Source of the DNA: Mimachlamys varia
Taxonomy: Eukaryota > Mollusca > Bivalvia > Pectinida > Pectinidae
NCBI GenBank assembly: GCA_947623455.1
Contig: OX392540.1
Location: forward strand, 7,891,432-7,955,431
Length of the DNA: 64,000 nt
Reading direction: 5' to 3'
Each line of letters begins with the position of its first letter. Position 1 is the first letter of the stretch. The notes under the pieces are model-generated. The model was not told the origin of the DNA. It made no database searches and worked only from the letters and a program-made list of their open reading frames with translations. A program made the position numbers and the translations under genes. Below are positions 10,879 to 21,151 of this stretch, piece after piece.

Positions 10879-11085
10879 CGGACGCATTGAAAAATAATGA
10901 CCTCTGTTACATTAGGTTGCTGTTGCTGTTTAGTTAAGAGATTCCCAAAGGATGATATGTTGGTGCAGTTAACAGAGCTCATGCTCAGCAGGCGTGGGAC
11001 TCGTTAAATTTCTTTTTACTTTAATTTTACAACAATTATGAAGCAATTTATTCAAACTAGTAGATAACATGTGTTGGCCCCGATC

Positions 11086-11278
11086 ACAGGGGCTAGGCAC
11101 GGACCTATGTCACTTTGGAATGATTGTTAGATAACTGTTTTACTTTTCTATCATATAGCCAGTCCCACTACTATATATCTGTGATATTATAGTAGTGGGA
11201 GGGACTATACTCGAGAAAGGTCAAAAACATATCTGACAATCATTTCAAAGTGACATTGGTCTGTGCCTAGCCCCTGTG
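11086..11278. repeat. Foldback element with nested hairpins
   Basis: Arms of about 46 bp, starting CACAGGGGCTAGGCAC on the left and ending GTGCCTAGCCCCTGTG on the right, form an imperfect inverted repeat. A second perfect 13-bp stem (TCCCACTACTATA and its complement, 11163-11200) sits at the centre. There is no coding capacity, so it is MITE-like. Confidence 0.8.
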
Positions 11279-11446
11279 GCCCCGATGTTAGCGTGCCGAT
11301 GGCCTCATTGTGGAAGGAAACCTGACAACCTGGAGAAAACCCAGGTGGTCGGAATAGTAACCCCATAACTGTCAATGTCGGTTCGGGGAGTCGAACCCTT
11401 CGTGAAAGGTAGGTGCGCTGTCCACTGCGCCTTCCGACCACCTACC
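11279..11446 (-). mobile_element. tRNA-derived SINE (family 2)
   Basis: Read on the minus strand, the head has GGCGCAGTGGACAGCGC near 11430 followed by the B-box match GGTTCGACTCC near 11390. A body then contains a CCACCTGGGTTTTCTCC segment. A related copy lies at 48110-48275, also on the minus strand. The 3' end abuts the foldback element at 11086-11278. Confidence 0.7.
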
Positions 11447-11560
11447 AATACGGAAAGAGTACTTTATTTTATAGCTGCCTTTTGTGAAAGAACAATATAA
11501 CCTCTTTGTTTTCATTAATAATTATATGTTTCATTAAGGGAAAACTCGAGTAAAGCATGA

Positions 11561-13320
11561 TTAACAAGGTTTGCTGGCATTCAATGTAAGCTTATAATGA
11601 CAAAGTTTGCTGGCGTTCGGTGCTAGCTTATATTTACAAGGTTTACTGGCGTTAAGAGCTAGTTTATATTTACAATGTTTGTTGGCGTACAGACCTAGCT
11701 TATTTTTACAAAGTTTGTTGGCGTTCAGAGCTAGCTTATATTTTCAAGGTTTGCTTGTGTTCAGTGCTAGCTCATATCTACAAGGTGTTATTTTGCTGGC
11801 GTTCAGAGCTAGCTTATATTTACAAAGTTTGTTCACGTTCAGAGCTAGCTTATATTTACAAAGTTTGTTCTTTTTCAAGCTAGCTTATATTTATAAAGTT
11901 TGTTCACGTTCAGTGCTAGCTTATATTGATAAAGTTTGTTCACGTTCAGAGCTAGCTTATATTTACAAGGTTTGCTGGAGTGTAGTGTTACCTTATATTT
12001 TCAAAGTTTGTTGGCGTTCATTGTTAGCTTAAAATGCCAAAGTTTTCTGGCGTTCAGAGCTAGCTGATATTTACGATGTTTAAATTTACTGGCGTTCAGT
12101 GCTGGCTCATACATGTATTAACTAGGTGTTCTGGCGTGCAATGCTAGCTTATATTTACAAGGTTTGCGGGCGTTAAATGCTAGCTTACATCTACAAGGTT
12201 TAAAATTGCTGGCGTTCAGAGCTAGCTTACATTTACAAAGTTGTTCACGTTCAGAGCTAGCTTATATTTACTATGTTTGCTGGCGTGTAGTTTGACCTTT
12301 TGATGACAAGGTTTGTTAGCGTGCAATGCTAGCTTATATTTACAAGGTTTGCGGGCGTTAAATGCTAGCTTACATCTACAAGGTTTGCTGGCGTTCAGTG
12401 CCACCTTATATTTTCAAATTATGTGGGCGTTCAGTGCTAGCTTATATCTACAAGGTTTAAAATTGCTGGCGTTCAGAGCTAGCTTATATTTACAAAGTTG
12501 TTCACGTTCAGAGCTAGCTTATATTTACAATGTTTGCTGGCGTGTTGTTTGACCTTATAATGACAAGGTTTGTTAGCGTTCAGTGCTAGCTTATTTTTAC
12601 AAAGTTTGTTGGCGTTCAGAGCTAGCTTTTATTTTCAAGGTTTGCTTGTGTTCAGTGATAGCTCATATCTACAAGGTGTAAATTTGCTGGCGTTCAGAGC
12701 TAGCTTATATTTACAAAGTTTGTTCACGTTCAGAGCTAGCTTATATTTACAAGGTTTGCTAGTGTTCAGTGCTTGCTTATATCTACAAGGTGTAAATTTG
12801 CTGGCGTTCAGAGCTAGCTTATATTTATAAAGTTTGTTCACGTTCAGTGCTAGCTTATATTTACAAGGTTTGATAGCGTTCAGTGCTTGCTTATATTTAC
12901 AAGGTGTAAATTTGCTGGCGTTCAGAGCTAGCTTATAATCATTAAGTTTCTGGTGTATTATGCCAGATCATAATATAACTGTTCTAGCATTTTGTGCTAG
13001 CTAATAATAAATATATGTTTTATTTTGTACTAGCTTAAATTCAGAATTTGCTGATGTTTTTGCTGGTATATTTTTACTTAGTTAATTGTCATTAATTATC
13101 GTATAGCCAATGTGCACATGATTTGCTGGTAATTCGGTCTAGCCTATATGCGAAAGCCAGTTTTACTTGTCTTCAGTGCTACCTTATAGTTACAGAGATT
13201 GTTTTTTTGCGTTTTGTGCTTGCTTATGCTCGTATCTACATAACTTTTGGTGCTCTGTTTAAGCTTATTTTATTTATTATAAGTTGCTGGTTTTTCGTGC
13301 TAGATCCAACTTTGCATGGT
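11561..13320. repeat. 36-bp tandem repeat (satellite-like) with decaying right end
   Basis: A unit of about 36 bp built on GCTAGCTTATATTTACAAGG then TTTGCTGGCGTTCAGA repeats some 38 times to about 12960. Increasingly degenerate units continue to about 13320. Some units carry small insertions that form a second variant (AAGGTGTAAATTTGCTGG). Because 36 is a multiple of three, frames stay open in long stretches on both strands (for example 11607-12032). The frames start without ATG and have no recognisable protein features, so they are read as a by-product. Confidence 0.92.
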
Positions 13321-14309
13321 CTTCTAGAGTGCTGCGGCCCAATCTCCTGTTATGCAGGTCCTGTGGTCGTGTCAAATATCTTAGGGTAACATAGATCAAA
13401 CAAATATATTCGCTGTAAGTTAAAATGAGTTTGACTGTACATACAGGTATCAGCAGTGTAAATATTTATATAAAAAGTATACATTTAGCAAAAGACAAGA
13501 CAGTAGACGGATAAAGAAAGGCGTGCATATGGAAGACAGGACGGATGAAGCCACTTAACCAGACACAGCCAGTGTAAGGACATTGAACAGACGTTAAACA
13601 TACAATGTACGTATATATATGATACAGGGACATGTACGTATATGTAGATATATATAATATATGATGATTAATACACATCACAAACGAACCGAAAACATGC
13701 AGTATTATGGTAAGTAAAATATGTACACAAATTCATTTTATTCTTGACATGGACTTAATGAATATAAATTTTATATAATTTCTTGGAAATAGCTAGGTTA
13801 AGATTTTTTTTTTTTTGCGTAAATGAGCGGCAATTCGACGTCACATCTTAGCATTGACATCATAAAAAGCCGAGGTACCTCAGTACAATGAAAGTTATTT
13901 CGATAAATAAATAATATCAAAAATTGTTGACATGATCTAAACATTATTGCGGGTTTTTGACCGATCATATCGCCATATTCTTATAGTAAGTTGACTTCTT
14001 TTAAAATTGAGTTCGACATAAGCAATTTGGAAGTCGAGAGTCTATGAGAGGAGTGAAAAACAGTATAATTTCCTATTAAATCAGGTGAAATTAGTAACAT
14101 ATAACTATAATTTGATATGTGTTGTATATGTCCGACATGAGAAATGAAAACTTTAGCCCATCTGCTTGTACTGCTGTAGGATTGCAGTTTCCGAATCGTT
14201 TGAAAAAAAATGTTCTTCCACACTGTCCGACTAACTTTCTGTCACCCATTGAATAGAAATAAACTGACAAAATAAAAATAAAGAAATAAAAGAATTTAGC
14301 TTAGAATAA
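13321..14309. other. Intergenic stretch with a shared terminal motif
   Basis: No exon was recognised. GAGTTTGACTGTAC at 13427-13440 matches the terminal motif seen at 7161, 22840 and 45971. A poly-T run lies near 13806. Confidence 0.45.
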
Positions 14310-14315
14310 TTTAAT
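14310..14315 (-). terminator. Possible polyadenylation signal ATTAAA for receptor 2
   Basis: On the minus strand this reads ATTAAA, about 235 bp past the receptor 2 stop codon. No AATAAA was seen between the stop codon and this site. A chance match is possible. Confidence 0.3.
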
Positions 14316-14549
14316 ATACTCAAGATACAAACAATACAACGTCTGAATCTAATAATAGATTCCAACCTCCAATAAAAACAGTTACAATAAAAGGCAAGGA
14401 CGATGAGTCCTAAATAACATCAAAAACATACTCAACAATCAAATCCGCCAATACACGCCTTTCAGTATCCGGTCCGTCAGTTGGTTTATATTTCTATATA
14501 TAGTATGTACATCCGGAACGTATTATTTACATTTCCGGTTTCGATCTGC

Positions 14550-15716
14550 TCACAACCATGACTGGGGTGTGTTGGAGTTGGAATTATGCACAGAACAGCG
14601 ATGATAATTCTGATACGCTTTACTTTTATAAGTAAATAACATCTTGAGCTCTTTCCGGAAATACGCTCCGGTGACGCTGTACAGGAAAAAGTTGATACAA
14701 TAGTTAATGTAGAAAATTGTCCGAGTGAAGTTAAGCAGATCTTGTGTGTCTCGGAAATTAAATTTATCAAATCTGTCACGGGACAGGACGAAGAGTTTGT
14801 ACCAGACTACGGAGTATGGCACGTTGAAAGCTATAAAACAGAAGGATATAGCTATGAGAATGAATGTAAACTCCAGGCGGATGATACTCTCCTCGGTAAT
14901 TACCTTACACTCCCGGTGTCGTTTGTTCCGAATGAACAGTTTTCGGATGATGAAGGCGTTAAGTACAGTGATGATGACGAAAGGCAGAAACGTGATCGAT
15001 ACTCCGAACACGCAATCGAACACGAACGACAGTTCTGCGTGGGCCTGGCTGCGCGTGCATGTTGGCGCGTTGTAGATTCCCGCCACGACCGACTCGCTCA
15101 AGAATGGTTTAAAAGAGCAGACGATAAACGCCGTAATGATCAGCGTGAACACGATTTTCCTGGATGATCTGACGTCACAGATATCTTTTCGCTTGAGTGG
15201 ATGGCACACTCCGATGTATCGCTCGAGTGTGAAACACGCAACAAGCCACGCGCATAGAAAACGCGAAATGTACTGCAGGTAAAGCAGGATCTGACAGACG
15301 CCATTTTGTTCAAGAAATGGCGCTGTCACATGACCACTTTCGACGGGAATTCCCCGCCGGATCCATTCCGTCAAGACGTAGAAGCAAAGCGCCATTAGGT
15401 CAGCCACTGAAAGAGCCGCTAGATACACACTCGCGGAGAGTTTGCGCATGTTTTTTGTCAGGAACACCCTGAGCGACAAAATGTTGCCAACAAGTCCAAT
15501 TGTGAAGATCACTGGAGTGACATAGGTGAAAAAGTCATGGCCCAGTGAACCCCGCCCATTGATCCATGTAAGGCTCTGGTTCTTTAGGATAATGGTCGAT
15601 AAATCAAACGTCTTGCTGCAGTTGTTGTCCACGGAGGCGTTGAGGCCCGTCCCGTTATAACTTCCACCCTCGTACCTCCATGCAGCACACGGATCAACCT
15701 CAGTCTTGTTGTCATC
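14550..15716 (-). CDS. Class A neuropeptide-type GPCR, FMRFamide-receptor-like; 5' exon probably missing
   Basis: A seven-transmembrane receptor, expected at the plasma membrane. The open frame runs to an ATG at 15735-15737 (395 aa), and residue numbers follow that frame. Five N-glycosylation sequons crowd the N terminus (N10, N28, N33, N39, N53). Landmarks are N85 in TM1, D113 in TM2, the cysteine pair C148/C227, ERY at 172-174, and the TM7 stretch YINYCINFFLY, where NPxxY is replaced by NFFLY (349-353), before a basic helix 8. The INFFLY-type TM7 end is typical of FMRFamide-receptor-like peptide receptors of protostomes. The seven codons after the ATG read as a pyrimidine-rich tract ending TTCCAG, so the true exon probably begins at 15716 with GATGAC and the real start lies in an unseen upstream exon. 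A stop codon lies just before the ATG. The ligand is unknown. Confidence 0.93.
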   Translation of the reverse strand, partial: DDNKTEVDPCAAWRYEGGSYNGTGLNASVDNNCSKTFDLSTIILKNQSLTWINGRGSLGHDFFTYVTPVIFTIGLVGNILSLRVFLTKNMRKLSASVYLAALSVADLMALCFYVLTEWIRRGIPVESGHVTAPFLEQNGVCQILLYLQYISRFLCAWLVACFTLERYIGVCHPLKRKDICDVRSSRKIVFTLIITAFIVCSFKPFLSESVVAGIYNAPTCTRSQAHAELSFVFDCVFGVSITFLPFVIITVLNAFIIRKLFIRNKRHRECKVITEESIIRLEFTFILIAISFCFIAFNVPYSVVWYKLFVLSRDRFDKFNFRDTQDLLNFTRTIFYINYCINFFLYSVTGAYFRKELKMLFTYKSKAYQNYHRCSVHNSNSNTPQSWL

Positions 15717-15737
15717 CTGGAACGACAAAACAAACAT
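15717..15737 (-). promoter_or_regulatory. Probable 3' splice acceptor of receptor 2
   Basis: Read on the minus strand, this is a T-rich tract ending TTCCAG immediately before GATGAC. It coincides with the only ATG of the open frame, so either this is a true short N terminus or, more likely, intron sequence read through. Confidence 0.55.
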
Positions 15738-15811
15738 AGATCATTGCCTTTGTCAAAACGGTCGAAAAAAAGTTTTTTCTTTGACCAATATTGTTGCATG
15801 TATGAAACAAA

Positions 15812-15959
15812 TGTGACAGAGGTCATGATTATTTCAATGCCTCCGCCAAGAGTCGAACCCGGAACTTCTGGTTTCTGGTCTTACGCTCAACCGATTGAGC
15901 TAAATAGAAGATCTCACTAGCCGAGCGGTATATTGCAGTTAGGAATTACCAGGGTTACA
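15812..15959 (-). mobile_element. Solo LTR of the TRIM-like family
   Basis: A 148-bp sequence matches the LTRs at 10506-10911 on the opposite strand. On the minus strand it begins TGTAAC and ends GTCACA. CAAA at 15808-15811 and 15960-15963 forms a 4-bp target-site duplication, the same length as for the full element. Its A box TAGCTCAATCGG matches the tRNA consensus better than the other copies, while the B box has one change (GGTTCGACTCT). It lies about 95 bp upstream of the receptor 2 exon, on the same strand, probably in an intron or promoter. Confidence 0.8.
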
Positions 15960-16030
15960 CAAACAAATGAATATATCATTCTTGTGGTAAAAGTGCGTAA
16001 AATATATCTAAAATATATATTTCTTCTATA

Positions 16031-16080
16031 AAAGTGATATTTTTCACTAGTTAGACACATCTAGTGAAAAATATCACTTT
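16031..16080. repeat. Perfect 20-bp hairpin
   Basis: AAAGTGATATTTTTCACTAG at 16031-16050 is repeated as its exact reverse complement at 16061-16080 across a 10-base loop. It may be part of a foldback element together with the hairpin at 16195. Confidence 0.9.
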
Positions 16081-16194
16081 TTCTGATTTGAGCAATCATA
16101 ACACTTCTTACAAACGACATTTGGGAAAATGAAACGCTGCCACTGTTCATTTTGCTATAAACATGTAATTAACAGAATATCTACAGTCTCAAAC

Positions 16195-16250
16195 AAATTT
16201 CACTCGTGTGGCTAATATTTCGATATTAGCCCCACTCGTGAAATATATTT
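16195..16250. repeat. Near-perfect hairpin
   Basis: Arms of about 24 bp (TTTCACTCGTGTGGCTAATA on the left, its near complement on the right) flank a TTCG loop. The CACTCGTG stem resembles foldback MITE ends. Confidence 0.8.
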
Positions 16251-16269
16251 GGTATCACTGAAAACACTG

Positions 16270-16810
16270 TTAGATATCCTCTATATGTTTGACGTTCATT
16301 AATTTATCATTTACAAACCAAAACAATTTGATAAAAAAGCAAATCTTGTTCTCACTCAATCGTACACGGATCTGAATTTCGTCCACCGAAGGTCGTAAGG
16401 CCACGTGAGGACGTAAAACTCTCAAAATAATTTATCAACACAAATATTTCAAAGATTGACTATAAGTGTGTGATCAGTATGTGCAGTGAATAAAGAAGTT
16501 GTTTTCACCCACGCGGTTTTGTCCTAATCCCAACTCGGAATTCAAGTGCCTGAGCAAGCAGTTTGTCCCGCGTACTGCTGTTTCATCTTACAATACGTTT
16601 CCCTACGCGATAACAACCGGGCCCACATTAGTGATTAATATATGCTACAATAACTAGACACAAGTTTACAATGGAAAAGATGTAATTCTGACAACCGATC
16701 TGCATTTCTGTTATGAAATCTTGTCTAGATTTCTTTTTGAAACATTGTAGAAATGAAGACACTGCTTCTATAGATAATTCTGCTTGTGAGCTTTAACATC
16801 TTTCTCTAGT
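16270..16810. other. Upstream region of receptor 2, no exon assigned
   Basis: A patch richer in G, C and CpG runs about 16350-16620, against an AT-rich background. It lies upstream of receptor 2 on its strand and could hold the missing first exon or promoter. No start codon with a clear donor could be singled out. Confidence 0.3.
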
Positions 16811-17335
16811 GTTAATCTCGAGTTCTGTTGCATACTGAGTATTAACTCAAGTTCTGCAGGATACTATTAATATCGAGCTCTGTTGCACTCTGTTAATCTC
16901 GAGTTCTGTGGTACACTGTTAATCTTGAGTTCTGTGGTACACTGTTAATCTCGAGTTCTGTGGTACACTGTTAATCTCGAGTTCTATGGTACACTGTAAA
17001 TATCGAGTTATTTGGCACACTGTTAATCTCGAGTTCTGTGGTACACTGTTAATCTCGAGTTCTGTGGTACACTGTTAATCTTGAGTTCTGTTGCATACTG
17101 ATTATTAACCCAAGTTCTGTAGCACACTATTAATATTGAATTCTGTGAAACTCTGTTTATCTCGAGTTCTGTGACACACTGATTGTTAACTCGAGTTCTG
17201 TGGCACACTGTTTATCTCGAGTTCTGTGAGACACTGAGTGTTAACTCGAGTTCTGTGGCACACTGTTTATCTCGAGTTCTGTGAGACACTGAGTGTTTAT
17301 CTCGAGTTCTGTGAGACACTGAGTGTTTATATCGA
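16811..17335. repeat. 26-bp minisatellite (CTCGAGTTCTGT units)
   Basis: Units built on GTTAATCTCGAGTTCTGTGG then TACACT repeat about 18-20 times. The core is 26 bp, and longer variants toward the right carry GAGACACTGAGTG or CACACTGATTG insertions. Minus-strand open frames across it are repeat artefacts. Confidence 0.92.
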
Positions 17336-18298
17336 CTGATGTAACTGGTACAAATTATAACCCTCAACATATGATGTAGATATATAGATATGCAGGCTTC
17401 TGACGTCTGCAGTATACATTCTAATTGTAGAAGATTGAAAAGTAACTTCGTTTTTGAAAGACAGCCTATCTCCATACATGATTTTATTTTAACAAACTCT
17501 ACACTTCCATTGGTTCTATATATTTACTAGTTACCCTTTAAATCGTTTCCAGTGGGAACCATACATCTTTCTCGGATAAATGACATGATCCCACATGGAT
17601 TTATTCAGTCTTCTTTGATAACACACACGATTAGCCTTGAACTTAAGAATTATGGCAAATAAATAGATAAACGCTAACCACAAACGTTACGAGAATTATG
17701 GGATAACATCCCTTGAGAAAGACACACAAACCCAAGACCACAGGAATGCCATAATAGAACCAAAGATTTTACGACATTTTTTCTGAAGTGCCATAAAGCG
17801 GAACCTTATTTGGATTCAGCTCCCCGCGTCAACTATTTTAGCGGACGCTATTTTCGCCTGGTGTAATGTTGAGGTTTACCAACATTGGTCAATTCTTACC
17901 AAGAAAGGCGTTAAAATCAGAATAGGTCTGTTTTATTTGTTTTGAGTTGGGATATTTTACTTCTGTTTGACGCTATTTATGACTTTGTTTATTGAATTCG
18001 ATCTCATTTAAAAGGTTGCGAAACATCGATGAGCGAAAAAATTATATGTGATTTTGAATTAATGATGTTGTCATGATGAGGGCGATTGTGATTAGGATAT
18101 CAGTGATGGTGATGCGGATGTGTTGACTATTGAATGGTATATATACTTGTTTTTTTCATTTCAAATATACAGTATTTTATTGATTAAATTATTCATCAAA
18201 GCGATTGAGCAACATACTTTGCCTATATAAGCTATCTCCTTTGTATATGTATATTTATTGATAAAAAAAATGTTGTTGTCATGTCAATGATTATGATG
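17336..18298. other. Intergenic stretch, nothing recognised
   Basis: No gene, RNA or bounded repeat could be supported on either strand. Confidence 0.45.
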
Positions 18299-18313
18299 TC
18301 ATGATGATGATGA

Positions 18314-18366
<53 letters not shown>

Positions 18367-18379
18367 ATGATGATTATTG
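18299..18379. repeat. Compound (ATG)n-(CTG)n-(ATG)n microsatellite
   Basis: A run of GAT/ATG triplets changes to about a dozen CTG triplets (one CTGTTG interruption) and back to ATG triplets. The pure CTG block is 8-9 units. No open frame with coding features spans it. Confidence 0.92.
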
Positions 18380-20923
18380 ATATGATGATGAGGTGAGTCT
18401 GAATGGAAGTGTATGTTTTGTACTTAATGTGCATGTATATTAATGTACATTTGTAAAACAGTCGAAAAGAAAATAAATATAAAAAAAAAATTATATTAGA
18501 ACGTTGATTTCTTGGGCTCGTTGGGAAATATATAGGGTGGAATGATACCGAATTTCTAATGAACTATTTTGCAAAAATATCCTATCTCAAGACCAGCGAT
18601 ACTAAAGCTTAATGAAATCGACAAAACATTGTTTCTAGACATACATTTAATTAAGGAATGGCATTTTTGTTTGTTTTTGTTTTGTTTTTTTTTTTAATTT
18701 CTGAAAAAGAAACAATATTTTATTCTTTCTTTAAAAATGTTTTTAAATCATCGATGAGTTCCGTAACCAGTCAACGCACCATGTATGTCAACGGAATCAA
18801 ATGATCTAGGCCTAGATTTGTATAGAAACGTTAGAAAAACAAGCTAAAGTACACCTTTTTGTTCATGTATTTACTCTTCTGTTTTTGGAGTTTTAATCAG
18901 TCTATGTCCCCTATAAAGATTCTGATGTCAACAAAGCAATTTAATTTTGGATTAGAAAACACTACGCCGGAAAGATCAATGTTACTTGCATATTGACCCA
19001 CCTGTCTGTACTCTCCGCGTTCTCGTCTACAGTCGGCTGTCACTGAGAGAGCGATTAGGAGGGGAGATAACTCATACATCAGATACTTAATCAATACACT
19101 AGTATAAGACATATCGTAACCGAATAGATTAAAGCGAAGAAAATAAGGTTGTTTAGTTTCAAATTAGTTCTGTTTTAATTAAAACCATACATAACACGAT
19201 TCACAATGTTCCATGTAAACATACAGAGCTTAAATTAGCGTCAGAATGGTTTAAGTTTAAAAAAAGTGTTTTATATAATATGAAATGCCTATTAAGACAT
19301 TTAAGGACACAAATACGATATGTTCAACAGGAGATATTTAGGTAGACGTTTTGTAACTTAAATCTATTTCATCTGAACAGGATTTGTTCGTATCAATGTA
19401 ACCTTCACCCTTTTTTTAGTAACAGACCCACCCTCAAAAAATAAAAAAATACATCAAAAAAATGAGATGAGGTTAAACAAAAAGAGTAAATAAATAAATA
19501 AATAAATAAATAATCACAGAAAGAAATCGACCACAAACACAAAACAATTCAAACAAAATACACACCAAGGACAGACACATTTCTTATCTGAGTCCTTTAA
19601 GTGTTATTTTTGAAAAAAAAAAATATAAGCTATCGAGTCATTTACCCGAGAGAAATATTTTCTTAGATATACACCTATGATTGATGTTTCTATCACGTGT
19701 TCACCTTTGAAGCAGGTAAGAAAACTACATAAACGTGATGGATGTTTTCATCGCGTTTGATCCCATGATTGGCACACAGGAAACCTATGTCCTTTGATAT
19801 CCTATCTCATCTGTGATTGGTCTAACCGATATCTACTGCTTCTAATTATAACTTGTCCATTTACTAATTATTGTAGACAACCTAAATACACTCTGCTTGA
19901 CCTTATGGACATCAAAGGAAACTGAAATATTTGATTAAAGACAGATTATCGGTTTAGTATTAAGAACAAGGTTCTCGGGTGTCATGAGTTCCTTGACATT
20001 TGATAATCTATCGCAGGTAAACACAAGAGGTTCAAATTTCTGAACGTCTGATTATTTATTTTTTTCAGAATAAAATATTGCTTCATTGTGCCTATAGCTC
20101 ATATATAGAAACAAATATTATTATCATAACAATAAAGAACTAATGCTGAATCGAGTGCTTTATGCGGTTGACAAAGGTGATGTCATAGACAAAATGATAA
20201 AGCCGTCTTATTATATTAAAAGCAACGTGTTTTTATTGTGCATACAAAATCAACCAATATTACAGTTCTTAACTGAAAAAACGACCATTTATCCTGTATA
20301 ACTGGTCTTTAATTAGATATATAACGAGCTGATATGCCGCCAATTGTACTGACATCAGAAAATATCGTAGTGTCAAAAAAATCATAATCCAAACCAAAAA
20401 TCGATTAAAAAACTAGGAGCAAACTATAAAGAAATTCGGTATTTTTCTCACAAATGGATTATCTTTGAAAACATCATGATATGCAAGGTTCGGTTTCTTA
20501 AAACCAGTTTTAAAACAGACTTAAATTGTACCCAGTAAGTAATAGGAAAGGCCGAGTGGTTAATCTGAGTATCGATTTAATATTTCTTTAAATGTTTACA
20601 AACGTATATCTTTCAACCTTGTGTCGTAAGTTTGTCCGCCAAACTGTTTTACTGCAAGCTTATCACGAACATCATGAGCAATTTAGCATTCCATTCAGAC
20701 ATGTTGCCTCTGTGTATCAGGGAGATATACTATTACTTTGAAGAAAGTGAAAATTCATTTAATGAATACCAAACGCGTACCGTTTGCTAAAAAGCCGTCC
20801 CTATTGGTAGCGGCAGAGATTGAAGAGTCTAGAGTGCTCTTGATTTTAGACTCGGAAGGGGATATACAATACGATTGACGTGGTCAATAAATATATTGTC
20901 ATTTGAAAGAAGCACAAAAAAAA
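18380..20923. other. AT-rich stretch with (TAAA)n
   Basis: No gene was found. A (TAAA)n run occupies 19487-19514, and A- or T-rich homopolymer tracts lie near 18480, 18680 and 19615. Confidence 0.5.
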
Positions 20924-21151
20924 TCAGAGAATACCAAAACGTAAAAACCACCATAATCCGAACCCAAAATCTATTAAACTAGAGGCAAAATAGGAACAAA
21001 GGAAAGATTTACATGGGCACTCTCGTAAAAGCACAAAAGTATAAGACCAGGTGTTCCGGAAGAGTAAGCCTCTTCTGCTTCATCGACGACACCTGCCTTG
21101 TAAATCTTAGTCACTTCCAAGTAAGCATCTATCCTCAAAATGAGAACCGAC
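20924..21151 (-). repeat. Family A dispersed repeat
   Basis: Minus-strand copy with the core GTGTCGTCGATGAAGCAGAA and the following TTCCGGAACACCTGGTCTTA. Its reading frame (GVVDEAEEAYSSGTPGLIL) is intact and part of an 89-codon open frame, but it has no known function. Confidence 0.85.

Larger units (their letters stand above)
10506..10911 (+). mobile_element. TRIM-like miniature LTR retroelement, 406 bp, with tRNA-like LTRs
   Basis: Two direct repeats of 151 and 148 bp (10506-10656 and 10764-10911) each begin TGTAAC and end GTTACA. They flank a 107-bp internal region. The whole is bracketed by TTAG at 10502-10505 and 10912-10915, read as a 4-bp target-site duplication. Two bases after the first LTR comes TGGCGCCCA (10659-10667), which has the form of a tRNA primer-binding site. 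A purine tract GGAGGGTGAG (10752-10761) ends two bases before the second LTR, where a polypurine tract is expected. The two LTRs differ by about seven substitutions and two small indels. There is no gag or pol, so it depends on another element. Each LTR holds a tRNA-like segment with a Pol III B box. An alternative reading is two SINE-like units in tandem, but the outer TTAG pair and the solo copy at 15812-15959 favour an LTR element. Confidence 0.75.

Noticed and set aside
10821..10880. Functional tRNA gene
   Set aside because: A and B boxes are present, but the acceptor and anticodon stems do not pair and the segment is part of an LTR-like repeat.
11607..12032. 141-codon frame, possible repeat protein
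   Set aside because: It starts without ATG, lies in a 36-bp satellite with open frames on both strands, and has no signal peptide or family features.
14725..15167. Plus-strand frames of 116 and 141 codons
   Set aside because: They are antisense shadows of the receptor 2 coding sequence.
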